A stretch of DNA of 64,000 nucleotides, from positions 7,079-71,078 of the forward strand of contig CAYMDO010000007.1 of NCBI GenBank assembly GCA_964389365.1. Direction: 5' to 3'. The notes beneath the pieces were generated by a model that was not told where the DNA came from, did not search any database, and was given only the letters and a program-made list of their open reading frames with translations. Source of the stretch: UBA993 sp964389365. GTDB lineage: Bacteria; Bacillota; Dethiobacteria; DTU022. Positions 1 through 8,086 of the stretch are shown piece by piece (the stretch's first letter is position 1; every line of letters starts with the position of its first letter). A program made the position numbers and the translations under genes.

Positions 1-113
1 GTCGCCAGCGTAAAAGGGTCGACATCAATACGCCCCGATGTAAAGACCAGGTAGACTCCGACTATGAAGATCATCACCAGCAAAACAACAAAAAGCAGTT
101 TCTTCAGATTCAA
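1..113 (-). CDS. N-terminus of a membrane-anchored protein, cut by the window edge
   Basis: About 37 codons are visible, from a TTG start at 113 to the window edge. A GGAGG lies 8 bases upstream of this TTG; an in-frame GTG at 119 sits only 2 bases from the same site, so TTG is preferred. The peptide begins MNLKKLLFVVLLVMIFIVGV, a short basic segment followed by about 17 hydrophobic residues. That is a signal anchor or uncleaved signal peptide, with the rest of the protein outside the membrane. The family cannot be told from this fragment. It is the last gene of the minus-strand run containing the sirtuin, 53 bases away. Confidence 0.55.
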   Translation of the reverse strand, partial: MNLKKLLFVVLLVMIFIVGVYLVFTSGRIDVDPFTLA

Positions 114-166
114 AACCACTACCTCCCCAGGATATTTATAAACCTGTTCTCCGGGCAAACTGCCGA

Positions 167-919
167 TTAACAACCACCCATAACAGTTAGTAGATCGAGC
201 AGGGCTTTGCTGCAGTTTTCACGCACGACCACTTCGGCTTTTCGATCATAGCTTGTCGGCTGCAGGTTGATGATCGCCATTTTTTTCGCCAGCCGCGGCA
301 GGTCGGCAGCCGGATAGACAACCAGGCTGCTGCCGACTACCAGCATGAAATCGCATTCATCCCGAAGCTTATGCTGCAGCTCAAAAAAGAAGACGGGCAT
401 CGGGTCGCCAAAAAGGACCACTTCAGGCCTCAGCACGCTGAAACAGTTATGGCAAACCGGCGGAATCCGCTTTAACTCAACCTGCTGGACCAGCTCTTCA
501 AAAGGGTATTTTTTTTTGCAACCCAGGCAGTAGCCGGAACGCAGGTGCCCGTGAACTTCCCAGACTTTTTTTGAGCCCGCTTTAATATGCAGTCCGTCAA
601 TATTCTGGGTAACCAGCCCCTTAATGAAACCCAGCCCCTCCAGCCGGGCTAAGGCCAGGTGGCCCTCATTCGGCTCGGCCAGCGTTATTTTTGAGAAGCG
701 GCTGAAACCAGCCTCATAAAATAAACGGGGATTATTCTGCAGCACATCCACTGAGGATACGGCAATCGGGTCGACCTTCTCCCACAGGCCGGTGCCGGGA
801 GAGCGAAAATCGGGAATACCGCTGTCGGTGCTGATTCCGGCGCCGGTAAAGACATAAACGCGTTCATTTTCCCTGATTAAATCTGCCAGCTGCTGAATTT
901 GTTCTTCGTAGCTCACCAT
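167..919 (-). CDS. cobB: NAD-dependent protein deacylase (sirtuin)
   Basis: A 250-residue Sir2-family enzyme that removes acyl groups from lysines using NAD, giving nicotinamide and O-acyl-ADP-ribose. Visible landmarks are the NAD loop GAGISTDSGIPDFRS (about 26-40), TQNIDGLH (about 104-111), the catalytic His in VHGH, a four-Cys zinc site formed by CLGC and CHNC, and GSSLVVYPAA near the C-terminus. Length matches bacterial class U/III sirtuins. The ATG has GGAGG 6 bases upstream. It lies 17 bases after the HAD phosphatase gene, so the two are probably cotranscribed. Function is secure; acyl preference is not visible. Confidence 0.95.
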   Translation of the reverse strand: MVSYEEQIQQLADLIRENERVYVFTGAGISTDSGIPDFRSPGTGLWEKVDPIAVSSVDVLQNNPRLFYEAGFSRFSKITLAEPNEGHLALARLEGLGFIKGLVTQNIDGLHIKAGSKKVWEVHGHLRSGYCLGCKKKYPFEELVQQVELKRIPPVCHNCFSVLRPEVVLFGDPMPVFFFELQHKLRDECDFMLVVGSSLVVYPAADLPRLAKKMAIINLQPTSYDRKAEVVVRENCSKALLDLLTVMGGC

Positions 920-936
920 GTCACCCCTCCCCCGTT

Positions 937-1650
937 TTATTTAACTTTTACCCCTGAGCCAAGGGGACAGCAAAGAGCCACCGCCTCACGATCGGTCAGC
1001 TCCGGTTCAGCTATTATTATAATATCGTAAAAATCGGCCCAGGGCGAATAGGTGAAATTATAAATTTCACAGTTTTCCGCCAGTTCCTCCCGGGCACAGA
1101 TCATGTCGGCCCAGGAAGCACCAAAGCGGTCGTTGCTGCCATCGCCGATATAAACCACCGGGCGGCCCGCCTTCTTCTGCTGCACCACTATTCGAGCCTT
1201 ACAGTTACCGCATACCGTGCAGGTCGGATGGGCGTGTGGATTTGCAATTTCCAGCTGTCCCCGGCTATTGATAAAAGTATCGTTACGGTAGATCAGGTTA
1301 ACCGCACCGTAAAGCCCAAACCGCTCAAGGACCGGTTCAATATAGAATCCCAGACCGTCGCTGGCGATTATTACCGGGTTATTGCCGGCATGCGCTTTGT
1401 GCAAAAAACTTTTAAAACCCGGCCGGATCTCTGCCCACTCAAATGCTTTTTTTTTGAGTTTTTCCAGATCCGGGGGCAAAAGCGCAACCTCTGCCTGCAG
1501 CCAGCTTCTAATCGGGATTTTTTTCGCCCTGTAGCTTTGATCAAAATCCATAAACTTTTTGCCGCCAAAAAAAAGGCCCAGCTCGGTAGTAATATCCCTT
1601 GTGGTAACTGTGCCGTCAAAATCTACAACGTATGCTGTTTCAAGTGCCAT
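937..1650 (-). CDS. HAD-family phosphatase, MtnX/SerB-like
   Basis: A 237-residue HAD hydrolase. The nucleophile motif DFDGTVTTRD is at about 10-19, the Ser/Thr motif II region is SDGLG, and the acidic motif is GDGSNDR. The start DFDGTVT followed by a helical cap resembles the MtnX/phosphoserine phosphatase branch (subfamily IB). MtnX acts in methionine salvage on an enol-phosphate, but no other salvage gene is nearby, so the substrate is unassigned. An unusual CTVCGNC cluster at about 149-155 could bind a metal. The ATG has GGAGG 5 bases upstream. It sits between a second HAD gene and the sirtuin. Confidence 0.8.
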   Translation of the reverse strand: MALETAYVVDFDGTVTTRDITTELGLFFGGKKFMDFDQSYRAKKIPIRSWLQAEVALLPPDLEKLKKKAFEWAEIRPGFKSFLHKAHAGNNPVIIASDGLGFYIEPVLERFGLYGAVNLIYRNDTFINSRGQLEIANPHAHPTCTVCGNCKARIVVQQKKAGRPVVYIGDGSNDRFGASWADMICAREELAENCEIYNFTYSPWADFYDIIIIAEPELTDREAVALCCPLGSGVKVK

Positions 1651-1684
1651 CGATACCTCCGCAATTATCCTTAATCCAGAAATT

Positions 1685-2338
1685 CTACTGAAAGAGCTCT
1701 GTAATTTCCACCGGGTGAGCCGCTAAAAACCCCGCGCCGGCAGCTTTCAGTTCTTCAGCCGGCCGAAAGCCCCAGAGCACAGCCGCCGGGAAAAACCCGC
1801 CGGCCAATGCTGTTTTCATATCAGTGTCGGTATCGCCGGCATAAACGATCTCACCCGGTTCGAGTTTCATCTTTTTCGCAATCTGCAGGGCCCCGGCAGG
1901 ATCGGGCTTTCGGGGCATATCCGGACCGATGCCGATAATATCTACAAACTGCCAGCTGGCGAGCAGTTTTTTAACCGCAAGGCAGGCTAACTGATGCGGT
2001 TTATTGGAAAACACTGCTTTGGGCACCGCTGACTTTTCCAGCAGCCCGAGCATCTCCGGCACGCCGGGATAAGGCAGGGTATGATCGGCCCAGCGCCGGC
2101 TGTACTCTTCCTTAACATCTTCGATCAGCTGCGCGAGGTCACCTCCGGACCAGGCTTCACGGGGAAAAGTTCTTTTCACCAGCAGGTCAATGCCGTCTCC
2201 GACAAAATAGCGGTAGGCGTCTACCGGGTGCCCGGTGTAACCTCTGCTTACCAGAACGGCATTAACCGATAAGGCTAAATCCAATAGAGTATCCAGCAGG
2301 GTGCCGTCAAGATCGAAAATAATTGCTTTAAACTTCAA
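1685..2338 (-). CDS. HAD hydrolase, phosphoglycolate phosphatase-like
   Basis: A 217-residue HAD subfamily IA phosphatase with DLDGTLLDT at 9-17, the SNKP motif II region and AGDTDTDM near residue 168. The four-helix cap after motif I matches phosphoglycolate phosphatase (Gph) and pyrophosphatase PpaX relatives, so a small phosphorylated metabolite is the likely substrate. The start is TTG, with GGAGG 9 bases upstream; an ATG closer to that site runs into a stop after four codons. It lies 29 bases downstream of the ferredoxin-like diaphorase subunit and may be cotranscribed with it. Confidence 0.82.
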   Translation of the reverse strand: MKFKAIIFDLDGTLLDTLLDLALSVNAVLVSRGYTGHPVDAYRYFVGDGIDLLVKRTFPREAWSGGDLAQLIEDVKEEYSRRWADHTLPYPGVPEMLGLLEKSAVPKAVFSNKPHQLACLAVKKLLASWQFVDIIGIGPDMPRKPDPAGALQIAKKMKLEPGEIVYAGDTDTDMKTALAGGFFPAAVLWGFRPAEELKAAGAGFLAAHPVEITELFQ

Positions 2339-2367
2339 ACATCGCTTCCTCCCGCATTGATGCCGGT

Positions 2368-3036
2368 TTATCTTCCAGTTTCCTTACTGTCCTTTTTATA
2401 GTACAAGGCACCCACCGGGCAGGCATCGACACAGAGCGTGCACTGTGTGCAGACTGATTCGGCCAGGGGCAGATCGTTAAAAGTGGTAACCGCTCTATTA
2501 ATTCCCCGGTTTGCAAAGCCGATTGCCCCCACCCCGGCTTCCACCCGGTCAGCCCAAATACACCGGCCGCAGAGGACACAGCGGCTGCGATCGAAGGCAA
2601 ATACTTCCGGGCTGTCGTCAAGTTTATATTTGCGGACGATTGAGGGAAAACGCTTCTGCTTCAAGCGAAGGCCGCGCTTTTTGGCAATCTCCTGCAGGGC
2701 ACAACTCTTATTGGCCGGGCATTCACCGCACTTGAGGTTATGGGCTGACATGATCAGCTCAAAAGCTGTTTTAACCAGCCGGTCGATGCGCTCGCTTCTG
2801 GTTTTAACCACCATGTTTTCTTCAACTGTCCTGGTACAGGAAGTAACGGGGTAATTAACCCCCTTTATTTCAACAAAGCAGAGCCTGCAGCCGGCATTGG
2901 GCCTTTCTTCACTGGTCGCGCAGAGGTGAGGTATATAGATCCCGTTATCAAGGGCCGCCCTGAGCAGCTTCTGACCGGGCTTTGCCTCAACCTGCCGTCC
3001 GTCAATGCTGATACTGATCTTGTTCCGGTCGCTCAC
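2368..3036 (-). CDS. NuoG/HydA-type iron-sulfur subunit lacking a catalytic domain
   Basis: A 222-residue electron-transfer protein with the iron-sulfur domains found at the N-terminus of [FeFe]-hydrogenases and NuoG. In order: a plant-type [2Fe-2S] site (Cys in PHLC, GCRLC and TSC), a His-Cys site HNLKCGECPANKSC, then two [4Fe-4S] motifs, CVLCGRCIWAD and CTQCTLCVDACP. The first of these has Asp where a fourth Cys would be expected. The protein stops after the clusters, so no H-cluster or molybdopterin domain is present. The start GTG at 3036 has GGGAGGAG 6 bases upstream and overlaps the preceding stop as GTGA. It would carry electrons between the NuoF-like subunit and an unknown acceptor. 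Confidence 0.85.
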   Translation of the reverse strand: MSDRNKISISIDGRQVEAKPGQKLLRAALDNGIYIPHLCATSEERPNAGCRLCFVEIKGVNYPVTSCTRTVEENMVVKTRSERIDRLVKTAFELIMSAHNLKCGECPANKSCALQEIAKKRGLRLKQKRFPSIVRKYKLDDSPEVFAFDRSRCVLCGRCIWADRVEAGVGAIGFANRGINRAVTTFNDLPLAESVCTQCTLCVDACPVGALYYKKDSKETGR

Positions 3037-4943
3037 GCGTTTCTCCTCCCTTTCTCCGGAGGCAAAACGGGCGGGGATAGTTTCACCACGGCGTTGTACT
3101 CCGGCGGGCAGGCTTTCAGGCAGTTGTCGCACTTGACGCATTTATCCTGGTCGATTTCTTTTAACCCGTCTTCCCTGGTGAAAATCGCTTCCGTCGGGCA
3201 GCTGCCGACGCAAACATTGCACAGTTTGCTGCATTTACGGGGCAAGATATAGTAAAGGATCAGATCCTGGCAAACCAAAGCCGGACAACGGCCTTCTTTT
3301 ACATGCGCTTCGTATTCATCCCGGAAATATTTCAAGGTCGTCAAAACCGGGTTGGGTGCTGTACGGCCAAGGTTGCAGAGCGAACCGTCACGCACATCTT
3401 CACAGAGCTCTTCCAGCAAAGTTAAGGTTTGCTCATCACCTTTGCCTTGCGTTACAGCGGATAATATATCCAGCATATGCCTGGTGCCGATGCGGCAGAA
3501 AGTGCACTTGCCACAGGATTCGTGCTGTGTAAATTCTAAAAAGAAGCGGGCCACCGAGACCATGCAGTCATCCTGATCCATCACCACCAGGCCGCCGGAG
3601 CCCATAATTGCCCCCGCTTCCCGCAGCGAGTCGAAATCGATAGGCACATCGAGCGCCGATTCGGGTAGGCAGCCGCCTGAAGGCCCGCCGATCTGGACCG
3701 CTTTAAACTTGCGGCCGTTTGGCAGACCGTCGCCCACGTCATAAATCAGCTGGCGCAGGGTAGTACCCATTGGCACCTCCACCAGTCCCGTGTTTACCAC
3801 CTTGCCGACCAGCGAAAATACTGCCGTGCCGGGGCTGCCCGGGGTGCCGATCGCCTTAAACCAGGCCGCGCCGTTTTTGACAATCAGCGGCACATAAGCA
3901 AAGGTTTTGACATTATTCAGCACTGTCGGCTTGCCGCGGAATCCTTTTTGGGCCAAGCGGGGGGGCCTACTCTCGGGCATCCCCATCTTTCCTTCCATAG
4001 AATTGACCAGGGCGGTTGCTTCGCCACAGACAAAAGCGCCGGAACCCTGGAATATATCGAGATCAAAGCAGAAATCACTGCCCAGGATATTTGCGCCGAG
4101 CAACCCCCGAGAACGGGCCTGATCAATCGCTTCCCGTACGTGCTGAACCGCCCGCGGGTATTCTGCCCGGATATAAAAATAACCCTGGCTGGCGCCTACC
4201 GCATAAGCGCAGAGGATCATCCCCTCGATTACCAGGTGCGGATCCGATTCTAAAATGCTGCGGTCCATAAAAGCCCCGGGGTCACCCTCATCGGCGTTGC
4301 AGATCACGTAAACACTGTCGCCGCCGGACCTGATGCAGGCTTCCCATTTGAGGCCGGCCGGAAAACCGGCCCCTCCCCGCCCCCTCAGGTTGGCTTCTTT
4401 GACTTCATCAAGAACCGCTCGCGGTTCAGCGGAGAGAGCCCCGGGCAGGGTGCCGTAACCATCCTGTGCTAAATAGCTGTCAATGCTGCGGGCATCGACA
4501 AAACCACAATGCCCCAGGATCAATTTTTGCTCGTAGATACCGCGGGGAAACTCCGCAAAAGTGGGAAAAACATCATTCGGCTCCAGCGCCGCCATCGCGT
4601 ATTCATAGCAGGGATCATCACCAGCCAGAAAATCTTCAACCAACCGGTGTACCAGGCCATCATCCAGGCGACCATAGCAGATCGGCGGAAAACCGGGTTT
4701 GGCTATTACCGCCAGAGGCTCGGCATAACAGTGCCCCATGCAGCCCACTTCGATTACTTCAGCCTCAAGCCCTTTGGCCCCGATCTCGCGGATAAAATCT
4801 TCTTTAACCTGCAGCGCTCCGGCAGCCACCCCGCAGGTAGCGGTGCCGACCAGCACCCTTGTTTTTGCAGCTGCCGGGTTAACAACAAATTCAGCCTCGC
4901 TGCGCAGTTTTTGATAGCGCTCTGAGGGAGCTAAACCGCTCAT
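3033..4943 (-). CDS. nuoF: NADH-binding diaphorase subunit, NuoF/HydB-like
   Basis: A 636-residue flavoprotein of the HydB/HndC type, longer than complex I NuoF because it carries extra domains. An N-terminal thioredoxin-like ferredoxin domain (about 27-110, with CMGHC) is followed by the NADH/FMN domain (GRGGAGFPAGLKWE at about 190). Next come the [4Fe-4S] motif ESCGKCTFCRIGT and a C-terminal two-cluster ferredoxin domain (CSKLCNVCVGSCP and CVKCDNCLKACPP). The spacing of the first ferredoxin motif is C-x3-C rather than C-x2-C. In relatives this subunit exchanges electrons between NADH and ferredoxin. It overlaps nuoE by 4 bases (ATGA) and the next gene by 4 bases, giving a tight three-gene unit. 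Confidence 0.93.
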   Translation of the reverse strand: MSGLAPSERYQKLRSEAEFVVNPAAAKTRVLVGTATCGVAAGALQVKEDFIREIGAKGLEAEVIEVGCMGHCYAEPLAVIAKPGFPPICYGRLDDGLVHRLVEDFLAGDDPCYEYAMAALEPNDVFPTFAEFPRGIYEQKLILGHCGFVDARSIDSYLAQDGYGTLPGALSAEPRAVLDEVKEANLRGRGGAGFPAGLKWEACIRSGGDSVYVICNADEGDPGAFMDRSILESDPHLVIEGMILCAYAVGASQGYFYIRAEYPRAVQHVREAIDQARSRGLLGANILGSDFCFDLDIFQGSGAFVCGEATALVNSMEGKMGMPESRPPRLAQKGFRGKPTVLNNVKTFAYVPLIVKNGAAWFKAIGTPGSPGTAVFSLVGKVVNTGLVEVPMGTTLRQLIYDVGDGLPNGRKFKAVQIGGPSGGCLPESALDVPIDFDSLREAGAIMGSGGLVVMDQDDCMVSVARFFLEFTQHESCGKCTFCRIGTRHMLDILSAVTQGKGDEQTLTLLEELCEDVRDGSLCNLGRTAPNPVLTTLKYFRDEYEAHVKEGRCPALVCQDLILYYILPRKCSKLCNVCVGSCPTEAIFTREDGLKEIDQDKCVKCDNCLKACPPEYNAVVKLSPPVLPPEKGRRNA

Positions 4944-5497
4944 TTGCTGCCACCTTCTCCCCCGCCCGGCGAATCGGCTTTTATCCCGCCCTCTCCGGCG
5001 GCGCCCTTTTCCTGCAAGGTAAGCATGATCCCGTCCACCCGGGTCGGGGTAACTTTTCCTTCAACCACATCATCAACAACCACAACCGGGGCCATGGTGC
5101 AGCAGCCGACGCAGGCTACCCTTTCCAGGCTGTAAAGCCGGTCTGAACTGGTTTCGCCTTCCTTAATGTCCATTCTTCTTTCAAATGAATCGAGGGCAAT
5201 TTTACCCCCCACCATGTAGCAGGCTGTACCCATACATACTTTAACCTGATGCTTGCCGGGTGGATTTAAGCGAAACTGGTTATAAAAAGTAGCCAGGCCG
5301 TAAACATCAGCGGCCGGGACCGATAAGCCATCGGCAATCATTTCCATAGCCAGGGCCGGCAGGTAGCCAAGACGGGCCTGCACATTTTGCAGGATGGGGA
5401 TCAGCTTTTCAGCGGTTTTCACATTTTCCTTCAGCACTTCTTCAACACAGGCAATAATCTTTTCTTTTTCGCCTTCCACTAACTGCAACGGCTGCAT
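4940..5497 (-). CDS. nuoE: NuoE/HydC-type thioredoxin-like [2Fe-2S] subunit
   Basis: About 185 residues, first gene of the diaphorase unit. The four cluster cysteines are seen as CMGTAC and CVGCC (about 115-160), with the usual helical N-terminal part containing LGYLPALAMEMIADGL and YGLATFYNQF. It passes electrons to or from the FMN of the NuoF-like partner. The reading frame is open upstream to 5626, but that extension is a Val-rich translation of a trinucleotide repeat. I chose the ATG at 5497, where homology-like sequence begins; a GAGGG lies close to it, and TTG at 5488 is an alternative. A TATAAT-like -10 at 5535-5540 fits this start. Confidence 0.88.
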   Translation of the reverse strand: MQPLQLVEGEKEKIIACVEEVLKENVKTAEKLIPILQNVQARLGYLPALAMEMIADGLSVPAADVYGLATFYNQFRLNPPGKHQVKVCMGTACYMVGGKIALDSFERRMDIKEGETSSDRLYSLERVACVGCCTMAPVVVVDDVVEGKVTPTRVDGIMLTLQEKGAAGEGGIKADSPGGGEGGSK

Positions 5498-5534
5498 CTC
5501 CCTCTGCTTCGATTCTGCTTCAAACGCTGTTATA

Positions 5535-5540
5535 ATTATA
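5535..5540 (-). promoter_or_regulatory. Possible -10 element for the nuoE operon
   Basis: A perfect TATAAT on the minus strand, about 38 bases upstream of the chosen nuoE ATG. It would give a short leader. No convincing -35 lies 16-18 bases upstream, so this is tentative. Confidence 0.3.
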
Positions 5541-5588
5541 ACCTTTTTGCTCTTGTACTGCATCTGCAGGGAGTTGCCTGCGACTGCG

Positions 5589-5634
5589 CGAACAACGACT
5601 ACAATGACCACAACGACTACAACCACAGCACCCG
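5589..5634. repeat. Degenerate ACN trinucleotide tract
   Basis: Fourteen or so consecutive triplets of the form ACN (ACA, ACG, ACT, ACC with one ATG and one GCA) on the plus strand. Read on the minus strand it encodes a Val/Ile run. It lies upstream of nuoE and is not expected to be translated. No known element explains it. Confidence 0.6.
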
Positions 5635-5640
5635 GGAGAC

Positions 5641-5856
5641 GGCTGGTGCATCAAGTCTAATCTAGAACATTCAGCGCGGATTCAGGAACAAACGGTTCTG
5701 GCAGAAGTTTTTTCTCCGGTGAGAGAAGACTGCCTCTGGCAAATGCTATTACCGGACTTAACAGCTCAGCAGTCTTAGGGAGTTAAGTATCGTTACCTTT
5801 CAGTCCCACTTTCCGTTCCATTCCGGCCATACGGTTAATGATCGGCCTTGCCTTTT
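5641..5856. other. Gene-free stretch between lpdA and the diaphorase operon
   Basis: With the repeat tract and the nuoE leader this makes about 360 bases without a gene. No long open frame, tRNA or clear terminator was found. It is the likely boundary between the glycine-cleavage operon and the nuoE operon. Confidence 0.4.
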
Positions 5857-7263
5857 TTACCGGCGGGTAATATGCAGCGAGGTTTTATTGACTGCCATTG
5901 AAGCTTCCCAAACCGCCTCGTTCATCGTCGGATGCGGGTGGATCAGTTCCGCCAGTTCAGAGGCTTTAATCCCTTTGGCCACGGCCAGGGTGCCTTCCTG
6001 GATCAACTCTGAAGCATGAGCGCCTAAGATATGCACACCGATAACTATTTCATCTTCACCTGCGGCAATGATCTTGACAGCACCGTCCGGCTCATCCTGG
6101 GTTGCCGCCCGTCCACAGGCGGTAAAGGGAAACTTGCCAATTTTAATATTCTCCAGGCCTTTCTCCCTCGCTTCTTCCTCGCTCATCCCAACCGCAGCCA
6201 GCTCCGGGTCGGTGTAAAGGCACGAGGGTACGGCAGCCCCGTTAAAGCGGGCTTCCAGGCCGGCTATATTTTCAGCAGCGACAATGCCCTGGTGATAGGC
6301 GGTATGGGCCAGGAAATAACCGGGGCAGGTGGCATCACCAACCGCGTATATGCCGGGAACCGAGGTTTCCATCTTGCTGTTGACGCGGATGCCATCTTGA
6401 TCATATTTAACGCCCAGCGCGTCAAGATCCTGATCGCCGAATGCCGGCTTACGTCCAACCGCCAGCAAAACGCTTTCAGCTTCAACCAGCTCTTCACCTT
6501 TTTTCCCGTCGATAATCAGCCTGTAGGCGCTGCCACTTTTTTCGACCGCCCTGATCGGCGAATTCATCATGATCCCCAGGCCGCCCTTACGCAGGTAAGT
6601 TGAGAGGCGGCGCACCATTTCAAGATCCATCCGGCGCAGAAACCTTTCGCTGCGATGGACTATAGTGACCTGTACACCCAGGCCCGTAAAGATTGACGCC
6701 ATCTCGAGCGCGATCACCCCGCCGCCGATTACCGCCATCGTCGCCGGCAGTTCTTCTAATGCCAATGCTTCACGGGAAGTCATGATCCCCGGCAGCTCCA
6801 ATCCCGGGGTGGGGGGCAGAATTTCATCGCTACCGGTAGCCAGGATTATATTTTCTGTTGCCAGCACAATCTCTTCGCCGCTGTGCAGCTTGACACTGAC
6901 CATCTTGGGGTTTAAAGCGAGTGCAATCCCGTATAAAACAGTAATCTTATTGTGCTCCATCATCTCACCGATATGGCTTACCAGCTCGCTGACTACCGCT
7001 TTTTTTTTCGCCTGCAGGGTGGGAAAAGTGAATTTTAGGTCGCCAAAGGAAAAACCAAACTGATCTGCCGTTTGCAGGCGTCGTTTCATAGCCGCCCCGT
7101 GAGTAAGAACCTTGGTCGGGATACACCCGTGATTGAGGCAAATTCCACCTAAGGCTTCTTTTTCTATCACCGCAGTTTTAAGCCCCAGTGATCCGGCCCT
7201 CAGCGCGGCCAGATAGCCGCCCGGGCCACCGCCAATAATAACAACCTGATATTTTTCACTCAT
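5857..7263 (-). CDS. lpdA: Dihydrolipoyl dehydrogenase (L protein)
   Basis: A 468-residue FAD disulfide oxidoreductase that reoxidises dihydrolipoyl groups with NAD. It shows the FAD motif VVIIGGGPGGYLAALRAG at the N-terminus, the redox pair in GGICLNHGCIPTK (about 40-52), a second nucleotide motif MAVIGGGVIALEMA, GIYAVGDAT, and the C-terminal catalytic HPHPTMNEAVWEA with the His-Glu dyad. The ATG at 7263 (MSEKYQ) is preferred over one four codons upstream, which overlaps the AAGGGA site. Position at the end of the gcv/lip operon identifies it as the L protein of glycine cleavage, although it may also serve 2-oxoacid dehydrogenases. Confidence 0.96.
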   Translation of the reverse strand: MSEKYQVVIIGGGPGGYLAALRAGSLGLKTAVIEKEALGGICLNHGCIPTKVLTHGAAMKRRLQTADQFGFSFGDLKFTFPTLQAKKKAVVSELVSHIGEMMEHNKITVLYGIALALNPKMVSVKLHSGEEIVLATENIILATGSDEILPPTPGLELPGIMTSREALALEELPATMAVIGGGVIALEMASIFTGLGVQVTIVHRSERFLRRMDLEMVRRLSTYLRKGGLGIMMNSPIRAVEKSGSAYRLIIDGKKGEELVEAESVLLAVGRKPAFGDQDLDALGVKYDQDGIRVNSKMETSVPGIYAVGDATCPGYFLAHTAYHQGIVAAENIAGLEARFNGAAVPSCLYTDPELAAVGMSEEEAREKGLENIKIGKFPFTACGRAATQDEPDGAVKIIAAGEDEIVIGVHILGAHASELIQEGTLAVAKGIKASELAELIHPHPTMNEAVWEASMAVNKTSLHITRR

Positions 7264-7314
7264 CTGAACGCACATCCCTTCGAGCCATGATCTGTTTATT
7301 TTTAAGCATCTAAT

Positions 7315-8055
7315 CTAGCGGGCACCGGTGAAAACAGCCGGGATAACCAGGGAAAACGCCCTGACCAGGGCCCTGGTCATTTTATCGTAGCTGATATGGT
7401 AACCAAGATCGAGCAGGCCGGCCGCCTGCTCACTCAGGTCTGGTTCCCGGCCTGTTTCACTGTTATAATAGCTTTTTTTCAGCACCAGGCGGTAAAGATC
7501 TGCTGGCAGGCGGAACAAGATCGCCCCGTGCTGCAGAAGGATGCCATCGCGCCTCAACTGGGCACTGCCGACAACCTTTTTGCCGTCAACCTGGATCTCG
7601 TAGGCTGAAGGAGTATCAAAGCAAGAGCCGGGAGCCAGCCCCGCCTCTCTTCCATTTCCCGGTGAAAGCGAGGCGGTGATACCAGCCAGGTTAAAAGCCG
7701 TTACCAGGCCGCGGCTGATCGACCGGTAAGCATCCAGTACGCTACCCCGGTCAATAAAAGGGTGCATTTCCGGAACGATGATGCTGTAAGTCAGCTCTTC
7801 ATAATGAAGCACCGCGCGCCCGCCGGTGGGCCGCCGGACCAGGTCAATGCCGGCCTGGCGGCATGCGGCAACGTCGGCCACTTCGTTCTCATCCTGAAAA
7901 TAGCCGAGCGACAGCGCCGGGGGATCCCAGCGGTAGAGCCTTAAAGTTGGCGGGCATGATCCCCCTGCCACTTCTCCCATTATTTCAAGATCTCTATCCA
8001 TATTGTCTCTTCCCGCCATGGGCGGATCGATAATCAGTCGCCACTGGTAGTGCAT
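7315..8055 (-). CDS. lipM: Octanoyltransferase LipM (lipoate ligase family)
   Basis: A 246-residue member of the biotin/lipoate ligase fold. Features are LRLYRWDPPALSLGYFQ, the RRPTGGRAVLHYEELTYS loop, and GSCFDTPSAYEIQVDGKKVV followed by GSAQLRRDGILLQHGAIL. The Cys before the FDTPSAYE segment corresponds to the catalytic Cys of Bacillus LipM, which moves octanoyl groups from acyl carrier protein to GcvH. Lipoate scavenging ligases lack this Cys. The ATG at 8055 aligns with the family start MxxxWRxI; a TTG at 8103 overlapping the upstream gene is possible, since no strong ribosome site precedes either. It sits directly after two radical SAM genes and before lpdA. Confidence 0.85.
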   Translation of the reverse strand: MHYQWRLIIDPPMAGRDNMDRDLEIMGEVAGGSCPPTLRLYRWDPPALSLGYFQDENEVADVAACRQAGIDLVRRPTGGRAVLHYEELTYSIIVPEMHPFIDRGSVLDAYRSISRGLVTAFNLAGITASLSPGNGREAGLAPGSCFDTPSAYEIQVDGKKVVGSAQLRRDGILLQHGAILFRLPADLYRLVLKKSYYNSETGREPDLSEQAAGLLDLGYHISYDKMTRALVRAFSLVIPAVFTGAR

Positions 8056-8086
8056 CTTAAATGTTTTTGCGGCAGGCCTGACCAGG

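Noticed and set aside
5498..5626. An N-terminal extension of NuoE with a Val-rich membrane-like segment
   Set aside because: The Val run comes from a trinucleotide repeat, there is no ribosome site, and family similarity begins after 5497.
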